Of a stretch of 64,000 nt of DNA, positions 19,923 to 30,843 are shown in pieces. The stretch is taken from NCBI GenBank assembly GCA_963210315.1, contig OY723307.1, positions 682,001 through 746,000 of the forward strand. The letters are read 5' to 3'. The notes under the pieces were generated by a model. The model worked only from the letters and a program-made list of their open reading frames with translations, searched no databases and had not been told where the DNA came from. The position numbers were made by a program, and so were the translations under genes. How positions within the stretch are numbered: position 1 is the stretch's first letter; every line of letters starts with the position of its first letter. Source of the DNA: Rhynchopus euleeides. Its lineage: Eukaryota; Euglenozoa; Diplonemea; Diplonemida; Diplonemidae.

Positions 19923-21886
19923 CTAAGTGGTGTTACGCCCCAAGACGTCCCGCCACCTCTCTTCCGACGCCTCCAGCACTTCATCAGTAATCACCTCCTG
20001 GGCAACTGCTTCCGGGTCCATCACCTCCATGAGTTCAAAGAACTCTCTTGAGGAAAACGTGTCCCACAGCTCTTTGAGAAGTTGTTGTTCCTCGTTGGTG
20101 ACGTGTTGGATGCTCTTCCATACTTCCCCCACGACAAAGCAGGACTTCTGATCGCTGGGGGGGTTGCTCATCCAGAGGAAGAACTGTAGGAGGCTCTGTG
20201 CATCGTCTGGATCTCCGAGAGCATGTCCCCCCACCCATCCCCTCCGATCAAATGTAACTCTCGGACACTTTGCGGTTTGTAGGCGCGCTCAAGCTCTTCG
20301 TGCAAGAAGCTTGCAAGCAGGTCGGTCCGGGGTGCCACATGCTCAACGACGTGAAACAGCGCTGACCACCTCGTTTCTGAGGTGGTGCGCGGCGCCTGTG
20401 AGAAGAAGGTCGCGAACTGGATGGCGAGGGGGAAGCGCTTCGTGTAGAAGTCTTTGCAACATTTGTTGGCGTGATGCCCCAAACACCACACCGACAGACG
20501 CCCTGTGAGCTTGATGAGGCGCTGGTTTGTCGCGCATCTGTCCATGTTGACAGACGCGATCGTAAACGAGTAGTCGCATTCGAGCCGCTGCAGCACATCT
20601 TCAAGCATCACTGCGTCAGGGCTCACCCCAGCCTGAACACCTCAACGCACACCAGCAGCGGTTGTTGCCCAACATATGCAGTCACAGCGAGGTACGAGGT
20701 GTGGATCGATGCTGCTGTAGTTCCGTCGATGCCAATAGGCACGGTGCGACCTTTGAGAGCATCTTTCAGCGCCTTCAGAAGTGCATCCGTGTGGCTGCTG
20801 TGTTTCTGCAAGAGGGCGCGTCCGCTGAGCATGTTCGGGTACAGGTGTTTCCGAATCGCCAACACCACAAGCTCCGCCTGGCTGGCCGTGGTATTGCCGA
20901 TGCAAAGTGAATACGACAGGTCACTCACGAATTCCGGTGCTGGATTGGCTCCGTGCGCCTTCTGCTGCCTCCCTTGCCTGTCGCCGTTCTTGTCTTCACC
21001 GCCCGACTGCTTCTTCTTCTGGTGCTCGACCGCACGGGCGGGTGATGGCGAGCTTTGATCCGGAAAAAGGGGTGCTAAAAAAATTGCTCGCGCGCTTCGC
21101 GCGCGAGCGCCTCATGCAATGCACGCGTATATCCGCAACAACATTCGTTCTGATCGATACGCTTTGCAATATGCGGTGTGAGTGGACAACGAGGAAGTCG
21201 TACAGACTTCGTTGTGCAGGGATGGTAGTCTGCACGTACTCCGTCTTCACTCACGACCATGTCGCACTCCTGGTGTTGTGCCGTTTCCCACTTGCCATGG
21301 TACACCAAATGGTACATGCACACTCGACAGGTGCACAGCACAGGGGTTTAGGGGGCGGAGCCCCCCAGCCGCCGGAGGCCACGGTAGCGAACATCTGGCC
21401 TTCTCCTTCGCGTTCTGGGACTCTTTGGATCAATTGCGGTTCGTAGTGGGGCACGAACCCAGGGACGCTCGTTGTTGGGAAGTTGTGCAGGTCGATGAGT
21501 GGGAAACTGTCTGAAACCTGTGAAAAATTCCACCCCCAAAAAAATGCCGAAACTCGCCGTCGGGTTTTCGGGGGAAAAAATACAAATGGAGAATTTCGCC
21601 CCCAAACTCGCCATCGGGAGAACACTGGGGTTTGCGGGTTTGCAGAGACGCGACATCCTTGACGGCGTACACGTCTTTGGCATCGCCTTGCAGCTTATCA
21701 TGACGTGTTTTCGCTGTCACGTAGCTCACTCGCGCCCCTGCTTTCTGCTTCGCCAGCTGCTCTTTGAGAGCCTTTGGCTTCGGAGTGGGTGACTCATCTG
21801 GGGTGGTGGTGGTAGTCTCGCCGCCCCTCGTTGGTGTGCTGGGTGCCTTTTTCCCCGGTGCCCACCCCGTGTGGCCATGCATCATC
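19923..21886 (-). pseudogene. BED-finger / hAT-like transposase, broken
   Basis: Coding remains run in several frames on the minus strand. From N to C: Lys/Thr-rich start (about 21886-21600), a Cys-x2-Cys...His BED-like finger (CRVCMYHLVYHGKW, near 21330), a DUF659-like block with IGIDGTTAASIHTSYLAVTA (20623-20928), CATNQRLIKLTGRLSVWCLG and HHANKCCKDFY (20168-20626), and an acidic C-terminal piece (19923-20234). At least three frameshifts separate them, and a copy of the GC-hairpin repeat (21342-21396) interrupts the N-terminal part. Family: DDE transposase of hAT-like type, but the 6-bp rather than 8-bp target duplication makes the superfamily uncertain. Confidence 0.65.
21342..21396 (+). 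repeat. dispersed GC-hairpin repeat, copy 1
   Basis: Core GGGGGGCGGAGCCCCCCAGC then CGCCGGAGGCCACGGTAG and GAACATC. Six copies are found in this window, five of them close to identical over about 60 bp. This one interrupts the broken transposase. Confidence 0.85.
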
Positions 21887-22381
21887 CTAAACGATTCGTA
21901 ATATCGCATAATATCGTATTTTATATCGTAATCGTATACGATATAATGCGATATAAAATACGATATGCACGATTCGTATTTCACCATTACGATTCGTACG
22001 TCATCCGTGCATAGTACTATATGGAAATGGTATACTGCCGAATTTGTCACACTTACTCGCCACATACACGGTGGACTCCAGCGGCCCTAGCGGGAGTCTG
22101 GGAGCGGGAGTCTGAGCGGGTGTCAAAGACTCCCGCTAGCGGGAGTCTATACTCCCGCTAGGGGGAGTCTGACTCCCCCTAGCGGGAGTCTTTTCACCTA
22201 TTTTCATCCATTTTTCCCATGATATAGTTACAGTCTACTGGCGTGGGGGGTAAAATCATGGTGGAAGAGGGATGGGGAGGGGCTTGTTTTGCTTCTGTCA
22301 GTTTCCCCGGACTCTGGACTACCTACCTATCCTCCTGGTAGCGGCTGCACCTGCGGAGGTGAGCGGTTAGAATTTGAGGTG

Positions 22382-23518
22382 TCAAAGTGCGGCCATCGCC
22401 TGTCGTAGTTGTGTTACACCTTGGGCAAGACAAGCCATCCTGCAGGCCTCATCTTCTTCGTCAGAACTGTCATCCCCCTCCTGCTGTGCGCGTTGGTCAA
22501 GCGTGCTCAAAGTCGCCTCGGATGACACGAATGGTGTGAAAGTCGCCCCCAGCGGGATTGGCATTTTGCACAAGCAGAGCGATAATTTGCGGTGTCCTTC
22601 GGGGAACCGGGACAGGAAGTAGGGCGCGCTGATGGGTTCAACGAAGTCCTGTGTGTTGCAGTGCACAAACCCCTTCTGCAGCTGTGTCAACTGTGTGCAA
22701 AGAACATACACAGCCAATCTATGAGCGTGTCGGGTGTGCAGACACGGACACAGAATGACTTCTCTATACCCGAGGATCCCGTCCTGCGACAGGTGCGCAA
22801 CCTTCCAAGGCATGCCCGATGCGCGCCGCTTCTCTTCTGCCATCGCAAGATCTCTCTCGTAAGTTGCGGAGCTGGCGATTGTAACGGCATCTTTCTTGCG
22901 ATGTCCGTTCTCTGCTTCTTCAAATTCGTCGTTGTTCTGCAGAGGCACTGCATCTTCTGGAGCCCACCAATGATGGAGACTGTGTACGTAGGCATTGCGC
23001 GTTGATCCCTTTTCGGCATGCTCCATCAACCAGTGAAATATATGCCCTGAGATCCGAGCACGCAAGAAGGGAATCCGGGCTGACTCATCCTTGCATCCCC
23101 AGAAGCGCCAGGGGATGTCTGCATACCGGAAATGCATGAGGTCTGCAAGGGAGACAAAGAGGTAGCGGAACAAGCCCTTGTAGGTGTGTCCTGTGACAGG
23201 CAAGCACGACCTTCCGGAACTGAGCACCTGTCCCATTCTGCGACACATTCAGTGCAAGGTTTGTACAGGTCTTGTCGAATATTTTTTTGTTGTCTCATCC
23301 AGTACCCTGATCAGCCGCATGGCGAGCCCCTTGCAGTCATGGAGTGCTGGGGTGACGTAGCGGGCATTGGGAAGCACACCTGCCAAGAGGGAGGGGTAGC
23401 CAGCCTCTTTCATCTCAGAGAGAGTCAGGTGCGGGTATCGATGCACCTGTTGATACCAGCGTTCTTCTGGGATGTCGCACAGTGAGCATCGGTGCCCTCG
23501 CCCCCCGCATCGCCTCAT
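22382..23518 (-). CDS. uncharacterised ORF of the TA-target transposon, one in-frame TGA
   Basis: About 377 codons in one minus-strand frame with a single TGA at 23249-23251 followed directly by ATG. N-terminal part: Cys/His motif RRCGGRGHRCSLCDIPEERW, then HDCKGLAMRLIRVLDE. After the TGA: GHTYKGLFRYLFVSLADLMH, FRARISGHIFHWLMEHAEKG, an acidic stretch, and a C-terminal SSDEEDEACRMACLAQG. Such content resembles transposase or element-specific proteins, but I cannot name a family and see no confident DDE triad. Whether the TGA is a disabling mutation or read through is unknown. Confidence 0.5.
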
Positions 23519-23783
23519 TGTTGCCCACTGCTGATCTATACTCCCGCTAGCGGGAGTTGGACTCCCCCTAGTTGAGACTCCCGAAAAGGGTTAAACCCGG
23601 TAGTGGTACCCTACCCCCGCTGGAGTCCACCGTGCAAGGCCGGATCAGCCCACGGGTGGGTTTGAGGAAGAAATCTGGGGGGGCAAATTTTGCTGCGACT
23701 TCCGGTTTCACCCGGCCGAACTCCAGCATCTATCCAGACCCACGGTGCCAAGCCGTTCGCCCGTGTCGCGATCATTCGCGGCT

Positions 23784-24164
23784 TCAGGCTGCCCCCGACG
23801 ACACGTTTGTATCCTGCACCTTGCCATACTTCGCCTCCACCTTGTATATGACGGAGAGCGCCCTCCTTCCGCATCGTTGCGACTTCCCTGACAGCGAACT
23901 TATCCATGTCAGGGAAGACATGGCGATGATTGCGTTGGCCACCTGGGTGCTGTGCTTGTGGAGCTCCTTGCTCAACACCGTTGCTAGGAGCCTTCTAATG
24001 GATCCCAGTGTCAGCACACTGCCCCCTTTTTTAACAGGGAAGGCCGTGCAAAAATCATGCACAATGTTCGTCGCCTCCGCAGCCTCGGGACTCTCTGCGC
24101 TCTTCTTCTTCTTAATCGACTTTGCCACCGGCTTCGCTGCCGGCTTCGTTGTCGTCTTCCCCAT
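23784..24164 (-). CDS. histone H2B-like ORF inside a transposon
   Basis: 126 codons from ATG 24164. N-terminal 30 residues form a Lys/Ala/Pro histone-like tail (MGKTTTKPAAKPVAKSIKKK). The body resembles the H2B alpha-2/alpha-C region: ATNIVHDFCTAF (compare the xxFVxDxFxxI helix) and LTLGSIRRLLATVLSKELHK H (compare T-x-R-E-I-Q-x-x-V-R-x-x-L-P-x-E-L-x-K-H). After residue about 90 the similarity stops; another frame (MDKFAVREVATMRKEGAL) suggests a frameshifted C-terminus. It may be a captured, decaying histone gene or a transposon-encoded DNA-packaging protein. The comparison is by eye. Confidence 0.5.
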   Translation of the reverse strand: MGKTTTKPAAKPVAKSIKKKKSAESPEAAEATNIVHDFCTAFPVKKGGSVLTLGSIRRLLATVLSKELHKHSTQVANAIIAMSSLTWISSLSGKSQRCGRRALSVIYKVEAKYGKVQDTNVSSGAA

Positions 24165-24455
24165 TTTTGTGAATCAGGTCTGCGAGCTGGGATGGGTGGA
24201 AATGTCCGTTTCGTTTGGTGTGGCTGTACTTCAGTGACGAGTGCCACATTGCATAGGTATCATGGGAAAAATGAGTGAAAATAGGTGAAAAGACTCCCGC
24301 TAGGGGGAGTCAGACTCCCGCTAGCGGGAGTATAGACTCCCGCTAGCGGGAGTTGGACTCCCCCTAGTTGAGACTCCCGAAAAGGGTTACCCTACCCCCG
24401 CTGGAGTCCACCGTGTACTGGACACATTCTCAATTATACTGGACACATACTGGGC

Positions 24456-24700
24456 AAATAGTGGCACGGCGACTATAATAGTCGCCATGTCAGTATTATA
24501 GTGACTATTATAGTGGACGTGCGACTATTATAGTCGCATGTCCACTATAATAGTCACTATAATAGTGGCACGCCACTATTATAGTGACTATTATAGTGGA
24601 CATGCGACTATAATAGTCACTATAATAGTGGGCATGCCACTATTATAGTCACTATTTTTGTGGACCTGCGACTATAATAGTCACTATAATAGTCGACATG
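24456..24700. repeat. array of short palindromes (ACTATAATAGT type), block 1
   Basis: Many head-to-head copies of ACTATAATAGT and ACTATTATAGT joined by CGCATG, GGACATG or GGCATG linkers. AT-rich in an otherwise GC-rich window; capable of extensive self-pairing. Confidence 0.85.
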
Positions 24701-26337
24701 TATAGGGGGACCCTTTTCGATTTTTTTTTTCGGATGGGTCCATTTTGCACATTTGAGCCCATTTTCGAGGGAATTTTTGGTTTTTGAGCCTGTTTTGAGG
24801 CCTAAAACGCATTAAAACGGCCCCGCGAATTTGGCCTGTTCGGCCTTGGTGAAAATTCGCCTCAAAAATAGAGCAAAAAAAATCTGGCCCCAAAGTCTGG
24901 TCCTTGTGATCTGGAACCTTCCATTTTCGAAGGAAGTCGTAGAAACCCCGAGATCTTTGATCCTGATCACACAGACGGTCCCAAAAATGAAGCACATCAT
25001 GTTTGGGTCATTTCGTGGATTACAGACGGTACAGACGTGTGTCAAAATTGACGGTATCCAGTATGTCAAGAGAATGAATAAAAAGAGCAATGACGACACG
25101 GCCATTGCTCAGAACCATGGCTGATTGTCCAGCTATTTTAAACTCCCCCCGACCCTGCCCTGTTCAAGCTCGTGCCCCCACCCATCGCATTGCTCCCTTG
25201 TTGCCTTGCTTTGCGCTGCTTTTCTTTTTCAGAATTTTCAGATTTTTAAAGTTCAAGACGGAGTGCTTTTTTGCCGAAAGTTTAGGTGACCCGATGATGG
25301 GGATGCAGCACCCCGAGGGTCTTACCTACCGGGCGGTTGGGGGGCGGTGGGGCAGGGCAACTTTGGGTGCAGATTTACGTACACAAAGCGGCGTGAGACT
25401 GTGCATGTCAGCGGCCTTGCGTGGTGGCCCCCCTAGGTGACTATGTTCGGATGTCTGGGAATGGAATGAAAACCCCCATATGGCTGCCTGCGCCCTTGTG
25501 GAATTAGAGGTGGTCGGGAATCGGTCGGAAACCAGTACTCCTGCTGGCGCTCGTCGTGTGTGTGGAGCATCTGTAGACGCCCGGCAACTCAGCCATCTTG
25601 CCCCCGCGCAAGCTCTGCCTGGCCGTGGAAGAGGATGACACACGGTCTGAATCTGGACTCTCTCTCGTGGTGGCACCGAATAACTGTGACTCTAGGTGAC
25701 TCCACATAAACATACTCCCACTGGTCTGTGGCAAAGGGAGAATGACTATATGCCTTGAGAGAGAGACCTCCGGTCTGAAAGGACAAGCATGAAAAGCCGG
25801 AATAGATCAGATAGAGTACAGACTCAGGTGCACGAACCGATCCTTCGGCAGCTACCTGCTTGGTTTGCTGGTGTATGGTTGAGCGCTGCTTGTGTACGTA
25901 AATTTTGCTTATATGAACACTCCGCCTTCACCAAAGGTGAAGAACTTCCCAAGACAAGCGGTGTGGCACCCCCGTGGTGTCGCGCCCCTTTGGACATCGA
26001 CCCCAGCGGTAACCCGCAGGTTGTTGTTTCTTCAAAGAAACACGTCGATTCTGTCCCCCACAGCAGGGGTTTCCCTGCTGACCCATGGATGTTTTCTCAT
26101 TATTATTATAACAGTTGATACAATACACTAGCTCGGCAAATGCCTGGAGCCCACCGGGAAGGTGTATCGACATATAGCTCGGCACACGCCTGAAGCGCCA
26201 CCGTGACGAATTTTTTCGTCTCTGCTGAATCACTCCTACACAGGGGGGCTTCCGGTTCCTGTCCATGCAGAGGTTCTCAAGGCAGATAATGCCTAGACTT
26301 GTGGTGCACTCTCGTTTGTTGATCCAGAGACGAAAAA
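24701..26337. other. body of outer element, no intact gene
   Basis: Sequence between the palindrome blocks. Short conflicting frames on the minus strand near 25500-25786 and 25928-26386 look coding in composition (for example WINKRECTTSLGIICLENLC) but have no domain I can name; probably relics. Confidence 0.4.
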
Positions 26338-26530
26338 TGTGGAACGGCATGCTGCCCGTTTCTTCATTTTTCACCTTGCGGTGCAAGGGGGGCCACCCTC
26401 ACGAGGGGAAAATGTAGAACGGCATGCTGCCCGTTTCTTCATTTTTCACCTTGCGGTGCAAGGGGGTCGCCCTCACGAGGGAAAAATGTGGAACGGCATG
26501 CTGCCCGTTCACTCATTTTTGCCTTGGGAG
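26338..26530. repeat. three tandem copies of a 72-76-bp unit
   Basis: Each copy contains GGAACGGCATGCTGCCCGTT and an ATTTTTCACC/GCC segment followed by GAGGGGAAAATG-like sequence; copies start near 26340, 26412 and 26488. Confidence 0.8.
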
Positions 26531-26589
26531 ACACCCATTTGCCAAGGCGTTCCGCAAGGGAAACGCACCACTTCGGCATGCAAGTAAAA

Positions 26590-27357
26590 TGGCCAGTATA
26601 TACTGGACATGCCGTCACTAAAATAGTGACTATTATAGTGGACATGCGTGTATGCGACACTACAATAGTGGACATGTTCAGTATTTTCTGGACATGCCAC
26701 TAAAATAGTGGCTATTATAGTGGACATGCGTGTATGCGGTCACTATAATAGTGGACATGTTCAGTAAATACTGACATGTTGGCCACACGTCCACTATAAT
26801 ACTGGACATGTTCAGTGCATGTCAGTAAAATAGTCGCAATGCCGGCCATATAGTGGACCAAAAACGCGGTTTACTGGACACTTAGTGACAGGTCCTGGCC
26901 GTTTACTCGACATGTAGTGACAGCCCATGTTCGCATAGAAGTATGTGTTCACTATATACTGAGCACATACTGACTATATAGTCGACATGGCGACTATAAT
27001 AGTCACTATAATAGTCGCATGTCACTAGAATTGTCACTATAATAGTTGTAAAAATAGTCGCATGTCACTATAATAGTGACTATTATAGTGGACTTGTCCA
27101 CTATTATAGTGACTATAATAGTGACATGCCACTATTATAGTGACTATAATAGTGGACAAGTCCACTATAATAGTCACTATAATAGTGGCATGTCACTATT
27201 ATAGTCACTATAATAGTCGCATGCCACTATAATAGTGACTATTATAGTGACATGCGACTATTATAGTGACTATTATAGTGGACATGGCGACTATTATAGT
27301 GACTATAATAGTCACCCGTCCACTATTATAGTGACTATTATAGTCGCCATGTCACTA
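26590..27357. repeat. array of short palindromes (ACTATAATAGT type), block 2
   Basis: Same unit types as 24456-24700, about 770 bp. The second TA-target MITE is inserted at its right edge. Confidence 0.85.
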
Positions 27358-27359
27358 TA

Positions 27360-28057
27360 CCGTCACTCAAGTAATGTTGGTGGGGTAATAACCCACCAAC
27401 TTCTTCCAGAACCCCCAAATCCACCAAATTAGTACCCCACCAACATATTTACCCCACCAACAAATCTACCCCACCAATTTATTACCCCAATGCGCATCGC
27501 TGACTACCGTTTTCGTGGCGAACGCCTAAGGAGCCTGGCTGATGGCTACGTTTTCCAGAAAATGCATACGGCGTACGCGTGGGCGTGCGGCGCCTGCAAA
27601 CGGCAGTCTATGTAGTACAAGAGACGGCCATGTCCGCACACCAAATCGGTCGTCAACCTCAGCAGCCTTCGAGCCTTCGAGTAGGTAATCGTACCTTTTG
27701 CACTTGTGCGCGAAGGAACCGTCTGTGAAAGGCAAGAGCAAAGGCCAGGGCTCAGCCTACTGGGTGGCCTACTGTGTGCTGAGAGACCTGGAATACCAGC
27801 CGTACGCAATTTCTGCGTACGCGTACGCAGCGCGGTTTCAGAAAGTGCGGACGGCGTACGCACATGCGTACGCGCAGTCGGGGTGGGTGGGCAGGGGGCT
27901 CCAAATCCCAGGTGCCAGAAAAAATCGCCAAGTACAACGCGCCCTGGGGTAATAATGTTGGTGGGGTAATAACCCACCAACTTTTTTCAGAGCCCCAAAT
28001 CCACCAAATTAGTACCCCACCAACATATTTACCCCACCAACATAACTTGAGTGACGG
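27360..28057. mobile_element. TA-target MITE (family 'CCGTCACTCAAGT'), copy 2
   Basis: 698 bp, same termini and near-identical interior as 18959-19673, flanked by TA (27358-27359, 28058-28059). It lacks about 17 bp near the right end relative to copy 1. Confidence 0.88.
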
Positions 28058-29139
28058 TATATAGCAGGCGTGTATCTATTTCACGGAATGAAAATAGGAA
28101 TTTGGGGGGAAAATATTTTTTTGCACTATTTTTTTGCACTTTTTTGGTGCCCCTGACGACCCCATATTGCGTAGTTTGTGCGTAGTGAAAAGGGGGGGGG
28201 GGGTCTCATTTTTTGATTTACTCAGCCATTCTCTGTCTCTATGCCGGGACCCCAAACTCAAGGAGTTCTTGCTGTTCCGGGGTCAGTGAGGGTGCAGGCG
28301 CTTCAGGTGCTGCAGGTTCTTCAGGTGCTGCAGCGCTGGCAGCCTTCGGTGCGGGTTTCGACGCAGTCTTTGCAGGTCTCTTTGGGGGTGCCCTTTGGCG
28401 CGGTGCCTGCTTCAGCTCGTCGGGTGGAAGCATCAACGCATCATTAAGCGGTGCCTGCTTCAGCTCCTCCGGGTGGAAGCGTCAACGCATCATTAAGGAA
28501 GAAGGAAGCACAGTTGCTACGCTTTTTTGCAGCTGCAGGAAACGACACCATACCCAACAACAATCCCCAGACCGTCGAGGGAGAGTGGGGGCCTGGATCC
28601 CGTGACACAGATCTCTAGTGCCGTTGTGATCCCCTCGGATAACGTCTCCTGGACGTTGTCAGCGGAGGTTGCCTGTGTGGCGGTGACCTCCGTATACCCC
28701 GCGGGATCCAGTGCCAGTAGCGCCTTCTTCAGCTTTTCGTCGACCCCTCGGCCGACGCTCTCCTTGATGTCAAGGGCCACCTTCAGGGTGGCACCTCGCA
28801 GCGCCCTGAAGGCTGTGATCGTATCATCATTCACAATCTCGAGGGTGTTCTACGCGGCTCCTGGAACTCACTTCCTTCTCAGGTGTTTCTGGGCATGGGG
28901 CAACCTTGCCCAGGTGTTTCTGGAGTCCCGCCCCACATGTCGTGCGTTCTTTCGTACGGTGTATAGTGAGTTCTGGCAATAATTTTTTGCTCGGTCAGCG
29001 CAGTGCCTCCAGTCCTGTCTCAGTAGCCACACAGAAAGGGGGACCAAAAAAAACTGGGGGGGGACCAAAAAGCGAGACCCCCCCCCCAGATTGCGTAGTT
29101 TGTGCGTAGTGAAAAAGGGGTAAATCAGGGGCACCATTT

Positions 29140-29435
29140 TTTCCTTTGGATTTTATTGTGACCCTACTTGGTATTGGCAGAAAATTTTTATGTTCCCGGT
29201 CTTGGAGGTGCTCAAACATTCAAAAGAACACATTTTCCGTGGCCAAAAAATTTTTTGCACCCGGAGGTGGGGATGGGGGTGGTGGTCACTACTTTTTTGC
29301 ACCATTTTGCTTTGGGTTTTATTGTGACCCTACTTGGCATTGGCAGAATTCTTTTATGTTCCCGGTCTTGGATGTGCTCAAACAGTCAAAAGAACACATT
29401 TTCCGGGTGCAAAAAAATGTTGCACCTGGGGGGTG
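29140..29435. repeat. tandem duplication, about 170-bp period
   Basis: Two diverged copies each run from TTTTATTGTGACCCTACTTGG through ATGTTCCCGGTCTTGGA to AAAAGAACACATTTTCCG. Confidence 0.8.
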
Positions 29436-29486
29436 GAGAGGGGGGTCGGAGGGCGGTGGTGTGAGAGGCTTGCTCTCGAGCTCAAA

Positions 29487-29560
29487 CCAACAGATGTTCA
29501 CTACCGTGGCCTCCGGCGGCTGGGGGGCTCCGCCCCCCAGACCCCCCTGTGGCGTGTCTT
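29487..29560 (-). repeat. dispersed GC-hairpin repeat, copy 2
   Basis: Reverse orientation, with the extended end CCCCCCAGACCCCCCTGTGG. Confidence 0.85.
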
Positions 29561-29639
29561 TGCGCGACAATTTATCGTCCCCCCATGCGACATGTGCTAT
29601 CTGTCAGTTGTGTTGTACTTGAGCGTATGCGACTATGGA

Positions 29640-29712
29640 GCCAGGCCAACAGACGTTCGCTACCGTGGCCTCCGGCGGCTGGGGGGCTCCGCCCCCCACA
29701 CCCCCCTGTGGC
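29640..29712 (-). repeat. dispersed GC-hairpin repeat, copy 3
   Basis: Reverse orientation, about 150 bp from copy 2; variant CCCCCCACACCCCCCTGTGG. Confidence 0.85.
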
Positions 29713-30843
29713 ATGTGCCTGGTCTTGGAGCCAAGCCCTTGCGCGTACGGGGCTGCGGCATGTCGGTTCCAGCACCCTCGCGGGAGGCTGGGCCCGAGCA
29801 CTGATCTCTAAGAGACGAACCACCTTGCGAATGCGATCGGGTTTGCGGGCTTGCGGCCATGACATCTCGAAAGGGTCGTCGTGGGCCCGTGATCATGTTT
29901 CGGGTTCGACTTGGTGGGCATCCGTGGCGATTCGCGGAACCACGTGTATGTGTGCGAGGAAGCAAAGAGATAACACACCAGGAGCCACGCAGCACCAGGT
30001 CGACCTGGATCTGATCGAGCTCAGGGGGAAGGAAGCACAGTCACCAAAGTGATATCACCGCCGGCCTCAACCACCAAACTGCAACCGCAGAAGTTCCGCT
30101 ATTCTCACAAGGGAAGGCGCCCTGGGATGTAGCAGTGATTTGTGTGCAGCGCCATCAAGTGACACTGACCGCCTTGAACAGAGAGGTAGTGTACAGATGG
30201 CGAGCAGTGGGAGGGCGTGCTGTGTCCTTCCACTTCCCCATCTACCTCCATTCGTTCACCGTTGTTGATAGCGATTTTTTCGCCATTTTTTCGAATCGTA
30301 TGCATCGGTCAGGCCGAGTGAATCAAAATAGCGCAAAAATCACACCAAAATCTGTGTCTGAGGCACAGAAATCGTGCAAAAAAGCACCCAAAAAAAGTGC
30401 AAAAAAACCAAAATAGGATTTCGAAAATTGGCCAAAATACCCCCAAAATAGAGCCACACCTGGTATATAGTACTATATTTTTCGGGATCCCACCGTGTTT
30501 GAAGGGAGCACAAGAATGATCACCCTTCACTCGTGGAGAGGGGGGGGGGGGGTCGCAATGACCAACCAATGCGCTGGCCATTCTTAGGATGATGGCAGGG
30601 TGGGGGGTGGGAGGGGCGGGGCTGATTCCATGAGGATGCCTCAACCGGTTTTACGATGGCGCTTCCGCCGTCCTGGTTCTTCGGCAGGGAGGGATGTGTT
30701 GGGTTGTCGCAAAAAAAATGATTTTTTTTTCGAGGGGTTAATGTTGCACTGTCAACGCAAAGACGGCTGGGAGTGGAGAAAGGCGACATCAGGTGGCATC
30801 GCCTTCAAACCCCTGCGATTTGCTTGACGTGAAGGCCCGCAAG

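Larger units (their letters stand above)
19693..22009. mobile_element. 2.3-kb DNA transposon with TIRs and a 6-bp target duplication
   Basis: Ends are inverted repeats CACGGATGACGTACGAATCG, followed by subterminal arrays of ATATCGTA-type palindromes at both ends (19713-19850 and 21893-21975). CATAGT is duplicated at 19687-19692 and 22010-22015. A broken BED/hAT-like transposase occupies the minus strand. Confidence 0.85.
22067..24415. mobile_element. 2.35-kb TA-target transposon with CACGGTGGACTCCAGCGG terminal repeats
   Basis: Both ends carry CACGGTGGACTCCAGCGG in inverted orientation, flanked by TA (22065-22066, 24416-24417). Subterminal arrays of ACTCCCGCTAGCGGGAGT palindromes lie at 22080-22195 and 24290-24372. 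A second right-end-like sequence sits inside at 23540-23634, suggesting two elements merged or a truncated internal copy. It shares the CACGGTGG terminus with the elements at 18892-30497 and 40766-41457. It carries the ORFs at 22382-23518 and 23784-24164. Confidence 0.82.
18892..30497. mobile_element. probable 11.6-kb outer transposon with CACGGTGGGATC terminal repeats, filled with nested insertions
   Basis: Left end at 18892 and right end at 30497 share an inverted repeat of about 31 bases with two mismatches (CACGGTGGGATCC.GAAAAAT.TAGTACTAT). The 2-base flanks are TT on both sides; relatives in this window use TA. Removing the nested elements leaves 18892-18958, 19674-19692, 22010-22066, 24416-27359 and 28058-30497. 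No intact transposase of its own is seen. The two ends could instead belong to two different members of the family. Confidence 0.55.
28058..30497. other. right part of outer element, decayed
   Basis: Contains two 26-base cores GCGTAGTTTGTGCGTAGTGA at 28165 and 29090, a tandem pair at 29140-29435, two GC-hairpin repeats and short open frames. The minus frames 28239-28436 (Lys/Pro/Ala-rich) and 28517-28834 (DDTITAFRALRGATLKVALD) look protein-like but lack ATG support or a family. Confidence 0.4.

Noticed and set aside
24456..27357. Possible CRISPR array
   Set aside because: Units are palindromes with short fixed linkers of the same sequence; there are no unique spacers and no cas genes.
28427..28500. 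Two GAAGC(G/A)TCAACGCATCATTAAG motifs resembling the retroelement junction
   Set aside because: Short matches inside a local duplication; no further retroelement sequence nearby.
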